A DNA stretch of 64,000 bases from positions 1 through 64,000 of the forward strand of contig NZ_LRPC01000032.1 in assembly GCF_001592965.1 (NCBI RefSeq), given 5' to 3'. Position 1 is the stretch's first letter; every line of letters begins with the position of its first letter. A program made the translations under genes and the position numbers. This DNA comes from Roseivirga spongicola. Its GTDB lineage: Bacteria > Bacteroidota > Bacteroidia > Cytophagales > Cyclobacteriaceae. Under the pieces are notes generated by a model. The model saw nothing but the letters and a program-made list of their open reading frames with translations, was not told the origin of the DNA and ran no database searches. Shown in pieces: positions 28,208-35,533 of this stretch.

Positions 28208-28900
28208 TCCTGTTAATGCAATTCCGAAAGTTAGGTTGTTGGTGTCTTCACCGCCTGCGGGAGGAGTTTCGAATTTATCAGAGAGCTCATAATAGCCGAA
28301 TAAGCTAAACCCACCAAAGCCAACTCTTGCCTGAACACCATAGCGGAAACGGTTTAGGCCATAGTTGGCTCTATTTTTCACCATGTGATTGTCTCCAAGA
28401 GAATCTTCATACTTGAATTTGGTGAAAGAAGAATATAGAACTCCAACTTTACCACCTATAGCAGCTCTAAAGCCTCTTGAATACTGGTTTTTTCTACTGT
28501 AGAATCTGAATTCCAAAGGAATGTCTAAATAATTAGCTCCTAATTTAGACTTGCCGTATTCAAATACATCTGGTTGAGATAATTGTTCAGCTGTAACTTC
28601 AAGTGCTCCATTGTTTATTTCGCTGCTTAATGTGTAGTTATCCTCGAAAGAGAATTTCTCAAGTCCTAAGCCAATTCCAGGAGTGAAGGTGAATTTGCTA
28701 TTACCCAATGGTAAATCGTAGAAATAAGTAATGTTGACAGTTTTCGACTGAAAATTGTTCAGTGCTATATTGTCAGGGGCACTGCTCCAAGTGTTTACGC
28801 CTAAATCAATGATCAGAGCTCCAGGAAGATCTGGTCTTTGAGCTTTAGCAATATTTCCCAACAACACGAGTGCAACTACGGCAAATGCAAATTTCTTCAT
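28202..28900 (-). CDS. PorT-like outer-membrane beta-barrel protein
   Basis: A 232-aa exported protein: signal peptide ending around residue 20 (LLGNIAKA-QRPDLPG), then alternating amphipathic strands typical of 8-stranded Bacteroidota barrels (FTPGIGLGLEKFSF, YLDIPLEFRFYSRK, GFRAAIGGKVGVLYSS) and a terminal strand ending in GF. The YLDIPLE motif is common in PorT-type barrels. Monocistronic with a good -7 box. Function unknown. Confidence 0.78.
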   Translation of the reverse strand: MKKFAFAVVALVLLGNIAKAQRPDLPGALIIDLGVNTWSSAPDNIALNNFQSKTVNITYFYDLPLGNSKFTFTPGIGLGLEKFSFEDNYTLSSEINNGALEVTAEQLSQPDVFEYGKSKLGANYLDIPLEFRFYSRKNQYSRGFRAAIGGKVGVLYSSFTKFKYEDSLGDNHMVKNRANYGLNRFRYGVQARVGFGGFSLFGYYELSDKFETPPAGGEDTNNLTFGIALTGF

Positions 28901-28926
28901 ATCAATTATCTCAATTTGAGAGCTGA

Positions 28927-28934
28927 CAAAGTTA
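28927..28934 (-). promoter_or_regulatory. -7 box for the PorT-like barrel gene
   Basis: On the minus strand TAACTTTG fits TAnnTTTG, 26 bp ahead of the ATG at 28900. It is arranged back-to-back with the tRNA promoter. Confidence 0.55.
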
Positions 28935-28985
28935 GTATTTTTTAAAAGTTATAATAGCTCTCTTTCACAAAGAAAAAGAATTACC

Positions 28986-28993
28986 TACCTTTG
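28986..28993 (+). promoter_or_regulatory. -7 box for tRNA-Arg
   Basis: TACCTTTG matches TAnnTTTG, 41 bp before the mature tRNA 5' end. TTTC at 28962-28965 sits at a suitable -33 distance (20-nt spacer) but is imperfect. Confidence 0.55.
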
Positions 28994-29034
28994 CAGCCTA
29001 ATTTAACGGACTTTAACTAAGAACGTTGAAAAAA

Positions 29035-29108
29035 GGCCTCGTAGCATAACTGAATAGTGCACCTGATTACGGCTCAGGAGGTTGCAGGTTTGAATCCTGC
29101 CGAGGTCA
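29035..29108 (+). tRNA. tRNA-Arg(ACG)
   Basis: A 74-nt cloverleaf without encoded CCA. The acceptor GGCCTCG pairs with CGAGGTC (one G-T), A73 is the discriminator, the D stem is GCAT/GTGC, the anticodon stem CCTGA/TCAGG encloses loop TTACGGC (anticodon ACG, presumably deaminated to ICG to read CGU/CGC/CGA), and the T stem is GCAGG/CCTGC. The D loop has GA where GG is near-universal (G18 A19), and the T loop is TTTGAAT with U56, so the 19-56 elbow pair would be A-U instead of G-C. Promoter and terminator flank it; it is a single-gene unit. Confidence 0.93.
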
Positions 29109-29119
29109 CTTTAAGTGTA

Positions 29120-29147
29120 AAGCCCACCAGAGACGGTGGGCTTTTTT
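29120..29147 (+). terminator. Intrinsic terminator of tRNA-Arg
   Basis: AAGCCCACC (29120-29128) pairs perfectly with GGTGGGCTT (29135-29143) around a 6-nt loop, followed by a T-run, 12 bp after the tRNA. Confidence 0.9.
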
Positions 29148-29148
29148 A

Positions 29149-29637
29149 TTTACTTAGCTCAAATCCTGTATCTGTGTTAATTCGAATAAAAAAGTGAATC
29201 ACATTCATAAGTGTAGGTTTAAGGGGCGATTAGGGCACATCCTTTAATTTTTTCCTGTTTTTTCATAAACACTGCCTACGCAGCTAATGAACTATGGTTG
29301 AGGAGGAGGTTCAATTTTGGCTAATCCAACTTTTTCTTTCAATAAATGAGCTGAATAGGGCTTTCTATGGCTCCGTTTCGGAACTAATCAATAGGAATAA
29401 CCATTTAATAGTATCACCTTTGTAGGAGAAAGTAATTGGAGCTGCTTTTCTAAACTCAATCCCGCTGATTTGATAAAAATCTCAATCCTGCCGAGTGTGG
29501 TAGGTTGTCAGTTGTATAAACAACAATCAAGTACTGCACTTTAGCGTTAGCAAACCATTGAGAGAACTGAAAAGTAGACAGTTCTGGTTACTTGGTAGCT
29601 TTTAGGCTATCGTTTATTGTTCACTTTAAATTCATTT
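29149..29637. other. Gene-free 489-bp stretch with tRNA 3'-end copy
   Basis: No reading frame of convincing length or composition is present on either strand between the tRNA terminator and the cold-shock gene. The one structured feature I see is a 12-nt copy of the tRNA 3' segment AATCCTGCCGAG at 29484-29495 (original 29093-29104), in the same orientation. This resembles the direct repeat left by a tRNA-targeting integrative element, but no integrase is present. Confidence 0.5.
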
Positions 29638-30090
29638 ATGGCAAGATCGCAAACTACATTTAACAAGAAAGAAAGAGAAAAAAAGAAGCTTCAGAAGAGA
29701 AAAGAGAAGTTGGCTAAAAGAGAAGAAAAAAAGGCCAGCACTACAGATGGTAGCTTAGATAGTATGATGGCATACGTAGACGAGTTCGGTAATATTTCTG
29801 ATACTCCGCCAGATCCGAATGCTAAATCTAAGCCAATCAAAGCAAAAGATATTGAAATTGGTGTTCCTAAGCGTGAAGAGGAAGACTTAACAGCCGAAAG
29901 AAGAGGGCGTGTTAAATTCTTCAATAACTCTAAAGGTTATGGGTTCATTGCTCAAGACGGAAGTCACGAACAGTTCTTTGTTCATGCAGATAACTTGATG
30001 CAGCCAATTCAAGAAGGAAACAAAGTGAGCTTCGAAATTGCCCAGGGTCCGAAAGGCTTGATGGCGGTAAAAGTGAAGGTGGTTGGCTAA
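29638..30090 (+). CDS. Cold-shock domain protein with basic N-terminal extension
   Basis: A 150-aa RNA/ssDNA-binding protein. Residues 1-35 are extremely Lys/Arg/Glu-rich (KKEREKKKLQKRKEKLAKRE, probably helical). A linker rich in Pro/Asp follows, then a C-terminal cold-shock domain (about 88-150) with RNP1-like KGYGFIAQDG and RNP2-like FFVHADNL. I start at ATG 29638; the upstream TTG adds a hydrophobic stub of no family likeness. Extended forms like this are common in Bacteroidota. Likely RNA chaperone, possibly cold- or growth-regulated. Confidence 0.9.
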   Translation: MARSQTTFNKKEREKKKLQKRKEKLAKREEKKASTTDGSLDSMMAYVDEFGNISDTPPDPNAKSKPIKAKDIEIGVPKREEEDLTAERRGRVKFFNNSKGYGFIAQDGSHEQFFVHADNLMQPIQEGNKVSFEIAQGPKGLMAVKVKVVG

Positions 30091-30206
30091 GCCTTTACTG
30101 GGGTAAAGGTTATATTTCTAGTTAGATTTAGTAACCGCTTACATAAATTGAAACCTTGTTAGCTATCCTTTACGTTATAATCGTTTAAGGTCAAAACAAC
30201 AACAAC

Positions 30207-31160
30207 ATGATAGCTTACAAGGGGCAACACACCATTCACAAAATGGGTGGTCAGATCTATTGGGAATCTGACAGCGGAGCAATAGAGGGGATCGATAACG
30301 GATTCGCCCTCTTCAGCTCAAAAAATCTACTTGGTGAAAACCAAAAAACCCGTTTTTCCATTCGTTTCGGTCTCAACGGAACACAAGAATATCAAATTAA
30401 GGACAGAGTACTTCAAGTTAATCAGCAGCAATTTTTGGTAATGAATGCTGGTACTGAATACAATGTAAAAGCTCAGAACGGTGAAGATACCACCATGTTA
30501 GCTTTTTGTTTTAATGAAGACTTTGTTAGCGACTTTGTTAGTTCACATAGTAGCTCTGATGAAGATTTAATAGACAGAAATGGTATTTACGATCTGATTG
30601 AAACATCACCCGAATTCCCTTTACATACCTTGTTGGTAGATGAAGAGGTAAAGCCTGTGATAAGAGACATTATACATGCTAAACTTTACCTTTCGGCTGA
30701 TGAGGTAGACAATTACTCAATCTTCAACAGAATTCTCGAAATGGTTTTTGCAGATTGTAGCGCTCAACTACATAACCTAGAGAACCAACAAATTGTAAAG
30801 CAATCGACCAAGGTGGAGCTCTATAAAAGATTGTCTATAGCTAGAGACTATATTCAGGCACATTATTGTGAAGAAATCAATTTGAATGAGCTTTCGAAAG
30901 TGGCTTGTCTTTCTCCTTATCATTTCCACAGAGCATTTAAGAGAACCTTTGGAATTACTCCGAAGAAATATGTGACAGCATTGCGCATTGAAAGAGCTAA
31001 GTGGCTTTTAAAGAATAGAGATTCTAATGTGCAAAGTGTATGTAATGAAATTGGTTTTAAAGACGTAAGCTCGTTTACGAGACTATTTTCTAGTTATACT
31101 AAAGCTACCCCATCAGCATACAGAAATCAGCTTTCTTCAGTCTATGCCATTTCGGCCTAA
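30207..31160 (+). CDS. AraC-family transcriptional regulator
   Basis: A 317-aa regulator: N-terminal cupin-like sensor region (about 1-150; RVLQVNQQQFLVMNAGTEYNV), then a C-terminal double helix-turn-helix (about 210-308) with NLNELSKVACLSPYHFHRAFK and a second motif VQSVCNEIGFKDVSSFTRLF. The N-terminal half has few cysteines, so direct As(III) sensing is not obvious. It lies directly upstream of, and co-directional with, the arsenosugar operon; the 206-bp gap contains paired direct repeats suited to an AraC-type protein. Control of that operon is inference. Confidence 0.85.
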   Translation: MIAYKGQHTIHKMGGQIYWESDSGAIEGIDNGFALFSSKNLLGENQKTRFSIRFGLNGTQEYQIKDRVLQVNQQQFLVMNAGTEYNVKAQNGEDTTMLAFCFNEDFVSDFVSSHSSSDEDLIDRNGIYDLIETSPEFPLHTLLVDEEVKPVIRDIIHAKLYLSADEVDNYSIFNRILEMVFADCSAQLHNLENQQIVKQSTKVELYKRLSIARDYIQAHYCEEINLNELSKVACLSPYHFHRAFKRTFGITPKKYVTALRIERAKWLLKNRDSNVQSVCNEIGFKDVSSFTRLFSSYTKATPSAYRNQLSSVYAISA

Positions 31161-31182
31161 TAGATTTTCATCCAAAGGTATT

Positions 31183-31261
31183 TCTCCTGACAGTTGAAAT
31201 AAAATCTCCTGTCGGGATTGGAATGTTTCTTCCACTCACTTGTTTCTTCAGAACATTCTGA
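31183..31261 (+). promoter_or_regulatory. Candidate operator region of the arsenosugar operon
   Basis: Two direct copies of TCTCCTGnCnG start at 31183 and 31205, 22 bp (two helical turns) apart, the usual geometry of AraC-family half-sites. A 14-bp dyad TCAGAA-CA-TTCTGA follows at 31248-31261, overlapping the right arm of a wider inverted pair (GAATGTT 31221-31227 with AACATTC 31252-31258). Further down, AGGTTGA (31322-31328) and TCAACCT (31346-31352) form a leader inverted repeat. The operon starts at 31367. Confidence 0.4.
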
Positions 31262-31366
31262 TTCAATTAGTGTTCTCACAAGGTGAATCTAACACCCCTT
31301 AGTACTTCGTATGTACACAGCAGGTTGACGATCACTTTCATTGAATCAACCTAAAAAAGAAACATC

Positions 31367-31702
31367 ATGTCTAAAACGTATTACAACCCAGAAGATTTAA
31401 AGAAGTTTGGCGATATCACTGAGTTCCAGAAAGAAATGGGAGACAAGTTCTTCGATTGGTATGGAGAAGTATTTAAGCCAGGAGCCCTCACTGCTAGAGA
31501 AAAATCGCTAATCGCCTTGGCGGTAGCTCATGCTATTCAGTGCCCTTACTGTATTGATGCTTATACTGACGATAGCATGAAAAAGGGAGCAGATGAAGAG
31601 CAAATGATGGAGGCTGTACATGTCTCTGCTGCTATTAGAGGTGGAGCCTCTTTAGTGCATGGTGTTCAAATGATGAACAAAGTCAAAGAAAAATTAATGT
31701 AG
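31367..31702 (+). CDS. Arsenosugar-associated CMD/alkylhydroperoxidase-like protein
   Basis: A 111-aa carboxymuconolactone-decarboxylase-fold protein of the subgroup found beside arsS/arsM. The redox pair CPYC (residues about 64-67) lies in HAIQCPYCIDAYTDD, with an upstream Glu in AREKSLIALAVAHA; the histidine common after CxxC in AhpD is Tyr here. C-terminal helix EAVHVSAAIRGGASLVHGVQ is typical. First gene of a tight three-gene operon, 3 bp before arsS. Its exact step is not established; a peroxidase or thiol-redox role is likely. Confidence 0.88.
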   Translation: MSKTYYNPEDLKKFGDITEFQKEMGDKFFDWYGEVFKPGALTAREKSLIALAVAHAIQCPYCIDAYTDDSMKKGADEEQMMEAVHVSAAIRGGASLVHGVQMMNKVKEKLM

Positions 31703-31705
31703 TCT

Positions 31706-32755
31706 ATGTCTTTAGCTACTCTTAAAAGAGCAAAACACTGGCTTTCTACGCCAGAGGAACAAATAAAAATCCTCAGTAAAAACGAAGAGATTAACATTCC
31801 TTCCTTTGAATCTAAGATTCAAGACATGGGAATGAAGAACCTTAAGCCGGTAGGGATTGATATTTTTCAGGTCAATGTAGGTAAAATGTGTAACCAAGTG
31901 TGTAAGCACTGCCATGTGGATGCTGGCCCTGATAGAAAGGAAATCATGACTCGAGATACCATGCAGCAAATTTTGGATGCTATGGATGGTATGCCGGTAA
32001 AAACAGTAGACTTAACAGGCGGAGCTCCGGAAATGAATCCTGACTTTCGGTGGTTTGTTGAGGAGCTTTCTAAAAAAGGGGCGGAAATAATTGTTCGGTG
32101 TAACCTTACTATTATTCTGGCTAACCCGAAGTATCATGATCTGCCTGAGTTTTTCAAAAAGCATAACGTGAATGTGGTTTCTTCATTACCGTCATTTACC
32201 GCTAGAAGAACCGATGCTCAAAGAGGAGGTGGTGTTTTTAATAAGTCTATTGAGGCTTTAAAAATGCTCAATGCAGTGGGCTATGGAAAGGAAGGAACGG
32301 GTCTTCAGTTAGACTTGGTTTACAACCCTTCAGGGGCTTATTTACCAGACGACCAGTCAATTCTAGAATCAGAATTTAAAGGCAGGCTTAAAGATGGCTT
32401 CGATATAGATTTCAATAACCTTTATTCAATCACCAACTTACCAGTAAGTAGATTTTTGGATTACCTCTTGAATTCTGGTAATTACGAGGACTATATGAGT
32501 GAGTTAGCCAACGCCTTCAATCCAATTGCTGCTGAAGGTGTAATGTGTAGAAATATGGTTTCTATAGGCTGGGATGGTTACCTCTATGATTGCGATTTCA
32601 ATCAAATGTTAGATTTAAAGCTTAATCATGGAGCTCCTAATCACATTAAGGATTTTGATTGGCAGAAGGTGTTAAATCGAGAAATTATTATCAATCAACA
32701 TTGCTTTGGTTGCACGGCAGGTGCTGGTTCTAGCTGTGGCGGAGCAACCACTTAG
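31706..32755 (+). CDS. arsS: Arsenosugar biosynthesis radical SAM protein ArsS
   Basis: Radical S-adenosylmethionine enzyme thought to transfer the 5'-deoxyadenosyl group to dimethylarsenic, the first arsenosugar step. The 349-aa protein carries the cluster motif C62-x3-C66-x2-C69 (MCNQVCKHCHVDAG), GGAPEMNPDFRWFVEE after it, and the DUF3641-type C-terminus with MCRNMVSIGWDGYLYDCDFNQ and C333/C336/C344 in CFGCTAGAGSSC. The family is often a selenoprotein; here ordinary Cys codons are used and no in-frame TGA occurs. Placed between the CMD gene and arsM, with 3-bp gaps. Confidence 0.93.
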   Translation: MSLATLKRAKHWLSTPEEQIKILSKNEEINIPSFESKIQDMGMKNLKPVGIDIFQVNVGKMCNQVCKHCHVDAGPDRKEIMTRDTMQQILDAMDGMPVKTVDLTGGAPEMNPDFRWFVEELSKKGAEIIVRCNLTIILANPKYHDLPEFFKKHNVNVVSSLPSFTARRTDAQRGGGVFNKSIEALKMLNAVGYGKEGTGLQLDLVYNPSGAYLPDDQSILESEFKGRLKDGFDIDFNNLYSITNLPVSRFLDYLLNSGNYEDYMSELANAFNPIAAEGVMCRNMVSIGWDGYLYDCDFNQMLDLKLNHGAPNHIKDFDWQKVLNREIIINQHCFGCTAGAGSSCGGATT

Positions 32756-32758
32756 ATT

Positions 32759-33730
32759 ATGGAAAGTTATTTAGAAACTACAAAGAACGTATATAAACAG
32801 GCTGCTGAAACTCCAGATGTGGGTCTGTGCTGCACTACAACTCCAGTTTGGGCTTTCCCTGAATTAGAGATTCCACAAATTATGTTAGACATGAACTACG
32901 GTTGTGGAAGTACCGTGCACCCAAGAGACTTGGTAAACTCGCCTAAAATTCTCTATGTAGGAGTTGGTGGAGGGATGGAGTTGTTGCAATTCTCTTACTT
33001 CAGCCGACAGCCTTCAGGGGTAATTGGTGTAGATGTAGTTGATGAGATGCTGGAAGCATCTAAAAGAAACTTTGAACAGGCTGCTGCTACTAATAAGTGG
33101 TTCGACCCGAGTTTTGTAGACTTGAGAAAAGGTGATGCGCTCAATTTGCCTATTGAAGATGAGTCGGTAGATGTGGCTGCCCAAAACTGTCTTTTCAATA
33201 TTTTTCATGAAGAAGACTTAAAAAAGGCCCTAAGAGAAATGTACAGAGTGCTAAAGCCTAGAGGCCGCTTGGTGCTTTCCGATCCTATAGCAGAACAGGA
33301 AATGCCAGACTCGTTGAAGTTCGATGAAAAGCTTAGAGCTCTTTGCCTGAGTGGTTCTCTTCCATTAAGCCAATACATTAAAATGATTACCGATGTTGGT
33401 TTTGGTACGGTTGAAATTAGAGCAAAGAGACCATATAGAATATTAAAGCCGGGTCAGTATGATACGCCAACATCAATCTACATTGAATCTGTAGAGGTTT
33501 GTGCTATCAAAGACCCAATGCCAGAAGATGGGCCTTGTGTATTTACTGGGAGAACTGCCATTTATACAGGGGATGCCGAATATTTTGACGACCACAAAGG
33601 TCATGTCTTGCTGCCTAATCAGCCACTTGCCGTTTGCGATAAGACAGCTGGTAACTTAGAAGCACTACAGAGCGAAGATATTTGGGTTTCTCCAAGCACC
33701 TATTTCTACGATGGTGGTGGTTGTTGTTAA
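32759..33730 (+). CDS. arsM: Arsenite methyltransferase ArsM (arsenosugar type)
   Basis: SAM-dependent methyltransferase making methylated arsenicals that feed ArsS. At 323 aa it has SAM motif I LYVGVGGGMELLQF (65-78), VDVVDEML and the post-motif NCLFNIFHEEDL. Cysteines at 49, 144 and 196 are placed like the arsenic-binding trio of ArsM; additional Cys occur at 24/25, 248, 260, 293 and a terminal GGGCC (322/323). The C-terminal 80 residues form an extra domain seen in the arsenosugar-linked group. Last gene of the operon, followed by a terminator. Confidence 0.92.
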   Translation: MESYLETTKNVYKQAAETPDVGLCCTTTPVWAFPELEIPQIMLDMNYGCGSTVHPRDLVNSPKILYVGVGGGMELLQFSYFSRQPSGVIGVDVVDEMLEASKRNFEQAAATNKWFDPSFVDLRKGDALNLPIEDESVDVAAQNCLFNIFHEEDLKKALREMYRVLKPRGRLVLSDPIAEQEMPDSLKFDEKLRALCLSGSLPLSQYIKMITDVGFGTVEIRAKRPYRILKPGQYDTPTSIYIESVEVCAIKDPMPEDGPCVFTGRTAIYTGDAEYFDDHKGHVLLPNQPLAVCDKTAGNLEALQSEDIWVSPSTYFYDGGGCC

Positions 33731-33750
33731 CCAAAACCTTTAAGGTATTC

Positions 33751-33786
33751 AAAAGCTGACTCAACCGAGTTGGCTTTTTTGTTTTT
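33751..33786 (+). terminator. Terminator of the arsenosugar operon
   Basis: AGCTGACTC (33754-33762) pairs with GAGTTGGCT (33767-33775), 9 bp with two wobbles, extended by AAA/TTT and followed by a T-rich run. Confidence 0.8.
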
Positions 33787-33846
33787 AGCGTAGTGCCTTT
33801 TTTAAGGTCATTTTTATTTATTTTCAACCAACCTTAATCTAAGCAA

Positions 33847-35289
33847 ATGGAAGAAATTGATAGAGATGATGACTCTAAAGAAGGTAAACTGAGGAGATGG
33901 GTAGCTAACCTGCAATTAGAAAGCTGGCAGCTTGAGCTACTGATCACTGGTTTTTCCATATTCCTATTAGCTAGTGGAATAGATGAATATGAGAACATCA
34001 GGGCTCGCATTAACTTCAATAAGCTAGTCGCCACACAAGATAATACGGTCATTTTCGCAGCAGCAGGCAAAGCTATCTTAGGGACTATTCCTTATGTAAT
34101 TCAGTTCTTTTTAATCAGTTTGCTCTTGCACCTTTTGCTTAGAGGGTTTTGGATAGGAATTGTAGGCTTAAGCTCCGTTTCTAACACCATCGATTACGAT
34201 AAATTAAACCTGAAAGGCCCTTTCAAGAAGTATATTCCTAAAAGAGTTAGGACCTTAGACGATTTGATATTTTACCTAGATCAGGTCTCAAGTGTAATAT
34301 TCGCTTACACCTATCTTATCGTATTTTCTATCATATCTGTGGTTCTGGTAGGGTGTTTCTTGTTCATATTTATTGGTACAATAAACTTCATCACAGGCAC
34401 TTTCGGAATGTCCAGTGTGGCATCGTTGGGTATAGTGCTGATAATGATACTATTTGTGCTTCTCTTTATAGGGGCGATTGTCTTCTTCCTAGATTCGATT
34501 TTGTTCTCAGCCTTCAAGAAGTCCAAGTGGTTTTCAGTTATCTTTTTCCCTATCTATCGGGTATTCAGTGTGCTTTCACTCTCATTCATTTATCGTAGTA
34601 TTTACTACCACCTGATAACTAATTTTAAGAGGAAGCATATTGTATCGGTTACCTTGGTTTTAGTGGCCGTAGCTGTTGCGACTACTAGATTAAACTCTTG
34701 GGATAGGCATACCTTTTTCCCTGGAGATGGGGTTCATAACGCTAGAGTCATAGAAACCTCTTTTTATGATGATGAAAGGAAGAGCCGATTTGTTTACTCT
34801 GCCAGTATTCCGTCTAAGGTGGTTAAGGAGAGCTTTCTGCCACTGTTTGTTCGCTATTCTCCTAGCATGAATATGTCGTTGGCATTTTTCTGCCCAGATG
34901 CCCAAGGAATTAATGATAAGACTACCCTCAGGGAAAGCATAGAAGCCGGAGTACAATCACAGTTCGATTCTACAAAAACGGTTGTTGAGTTACTTCAGAA
35001 GGATAATGTGAGTGCCGAAAACTTGATTTCAATTATCGATTGTATAGAGTCGACTTTTGAGGTCAAGGTAGATGGAGAGCTGATTGATCTAGATTTTTCT
35101 TTTGCTTACCATCCGAATGAAAATGAGAAAGGCTTTTTACAGATGATTGATCTGGAAGCTTTTGCGAGAGGAAAGCACGTGATTACAGTTAATCACTTTG
35201 AGTATCAAGGAGCTCCATTTCTTGGCGAAGTAACCAGAGAAAGGTTCAAGATGACCCAACTGGCAGAAATAGTTTTCTGGAAAGAGTGA
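33847..35289 (+). CDS. Polytopic membrane protein of unknown function
   Basis: I do not recognise this 480-aa protein. A charged N-terminus (MEEIDRDDDSKEGKLRRW) is followed by about six hydrophobic segments in the first 290 residues (for example near 30-46, 68-105, 150-185, 195-225, 270-290). A C-terminal soluble domain of about 190 residues follows (FLPLFVRYSPSMNMSLAFFCPDAQG; FAYHPNENEKGFLQMIDLEA) that is probably extracytoplasmic. No catalytic motif stands out. Monocistronic, between the arsenosugar terminator and a converging small frame. Confidence 0.75.
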   Translation: MEEIDRDDDSKEGKLRRWVANLQLESWQLELLITGFSIFLLASGIDEYENIRARINFNKLVATQDNTVIFAAAGKAILGTIPYVIQFFLISLLLHLLLRGFWIGIVGLSSVSNTIDYDKLNLKGPFKKYIPKRVRTLDDLIFYLDQVSSVIFAYTYLIVFSIISVVLVGCFLFIFIGTINFITGTFGMSSVASLGIVLIMILFVLLFIGAIVFFLDSILFSAFKKSKWFSVIFFPIYRVFSVLSLSFIYRSIYYHLITNFKRKHIVSVTLVLVAVAVATTRLNSWDRHTFFPGDGVHNARVIETSFYDDERKSRFVYSASIPSKVVKESFLPLFVRYSPSMNMSLAFFCPDAQGINDKTTLRESIEAGVQSQFDSTKTVVELLQKDNVSAENLISIIDCIESTFEVKVDGELIDLDFSFAYHPNENEKGFLQMIDLEAFARGKHVITVNHFEYQGAPFLGEVTRERFKMTQLAEIVFWKE

Positions 35290-35339
35290 TTTCCGGAATG
35301 TATTTCTCAATTCCTTGAGTCGGCTCGCCAGAATGATGC

Positions 35340-35465
35340 TTATCCCTGTCTTTTCAGAATCTGTCTGATTTTTACAGTAACAAAGCTGAAGATGGTGAAA
35401 TATCCGATTGCCATTAATGTAAGTGTCGCTTCTATAGTCATGTCTTTCTTTTTCTCAAAGATCAT
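35340..35465 (-). CDS. Possible 41-aa single-pass membrane peptide
   Basis: A short frame starting ATG at 35465: charged start MIFEKKKDMTIEA, one hydrophobic segment TLTLMAIGYFTIFSFVTV, and a basic end KIRQILKRQG. Topology (acidic/basic start, one helix, positive C-terminus) looks like a genuine small membrane protein. It lies 68 bp downstream of oxyR on the same strand and could be in its transcript. No homologue is known to me, so this is tentative. Confidence 0.35.
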   Translation of the reverse strand: MIFEKKKDMTIEATLTLMAIGYFTIFSFVTVKIRQILKRQG

Positions 35466-35533
35466 GCACTTTTTGTTAGCTGTAATCGGGAAATCTCTGG
35501 TTGTTAGAGAATAGGTAATTCTCTTAGATGGGC

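Noticed and set aside
29484-29495. Second, degraded tRNA gene
   Set aside because: Only 12 nt match the tRNA 3' end and no other arms are present, so it is at most an attachment-site copy.
31706-32755. Selenocysteine form of ArsS
   Set aside because: The family is often a selenoprotein, but the frame has no internal TGA and all key positions are Cys.
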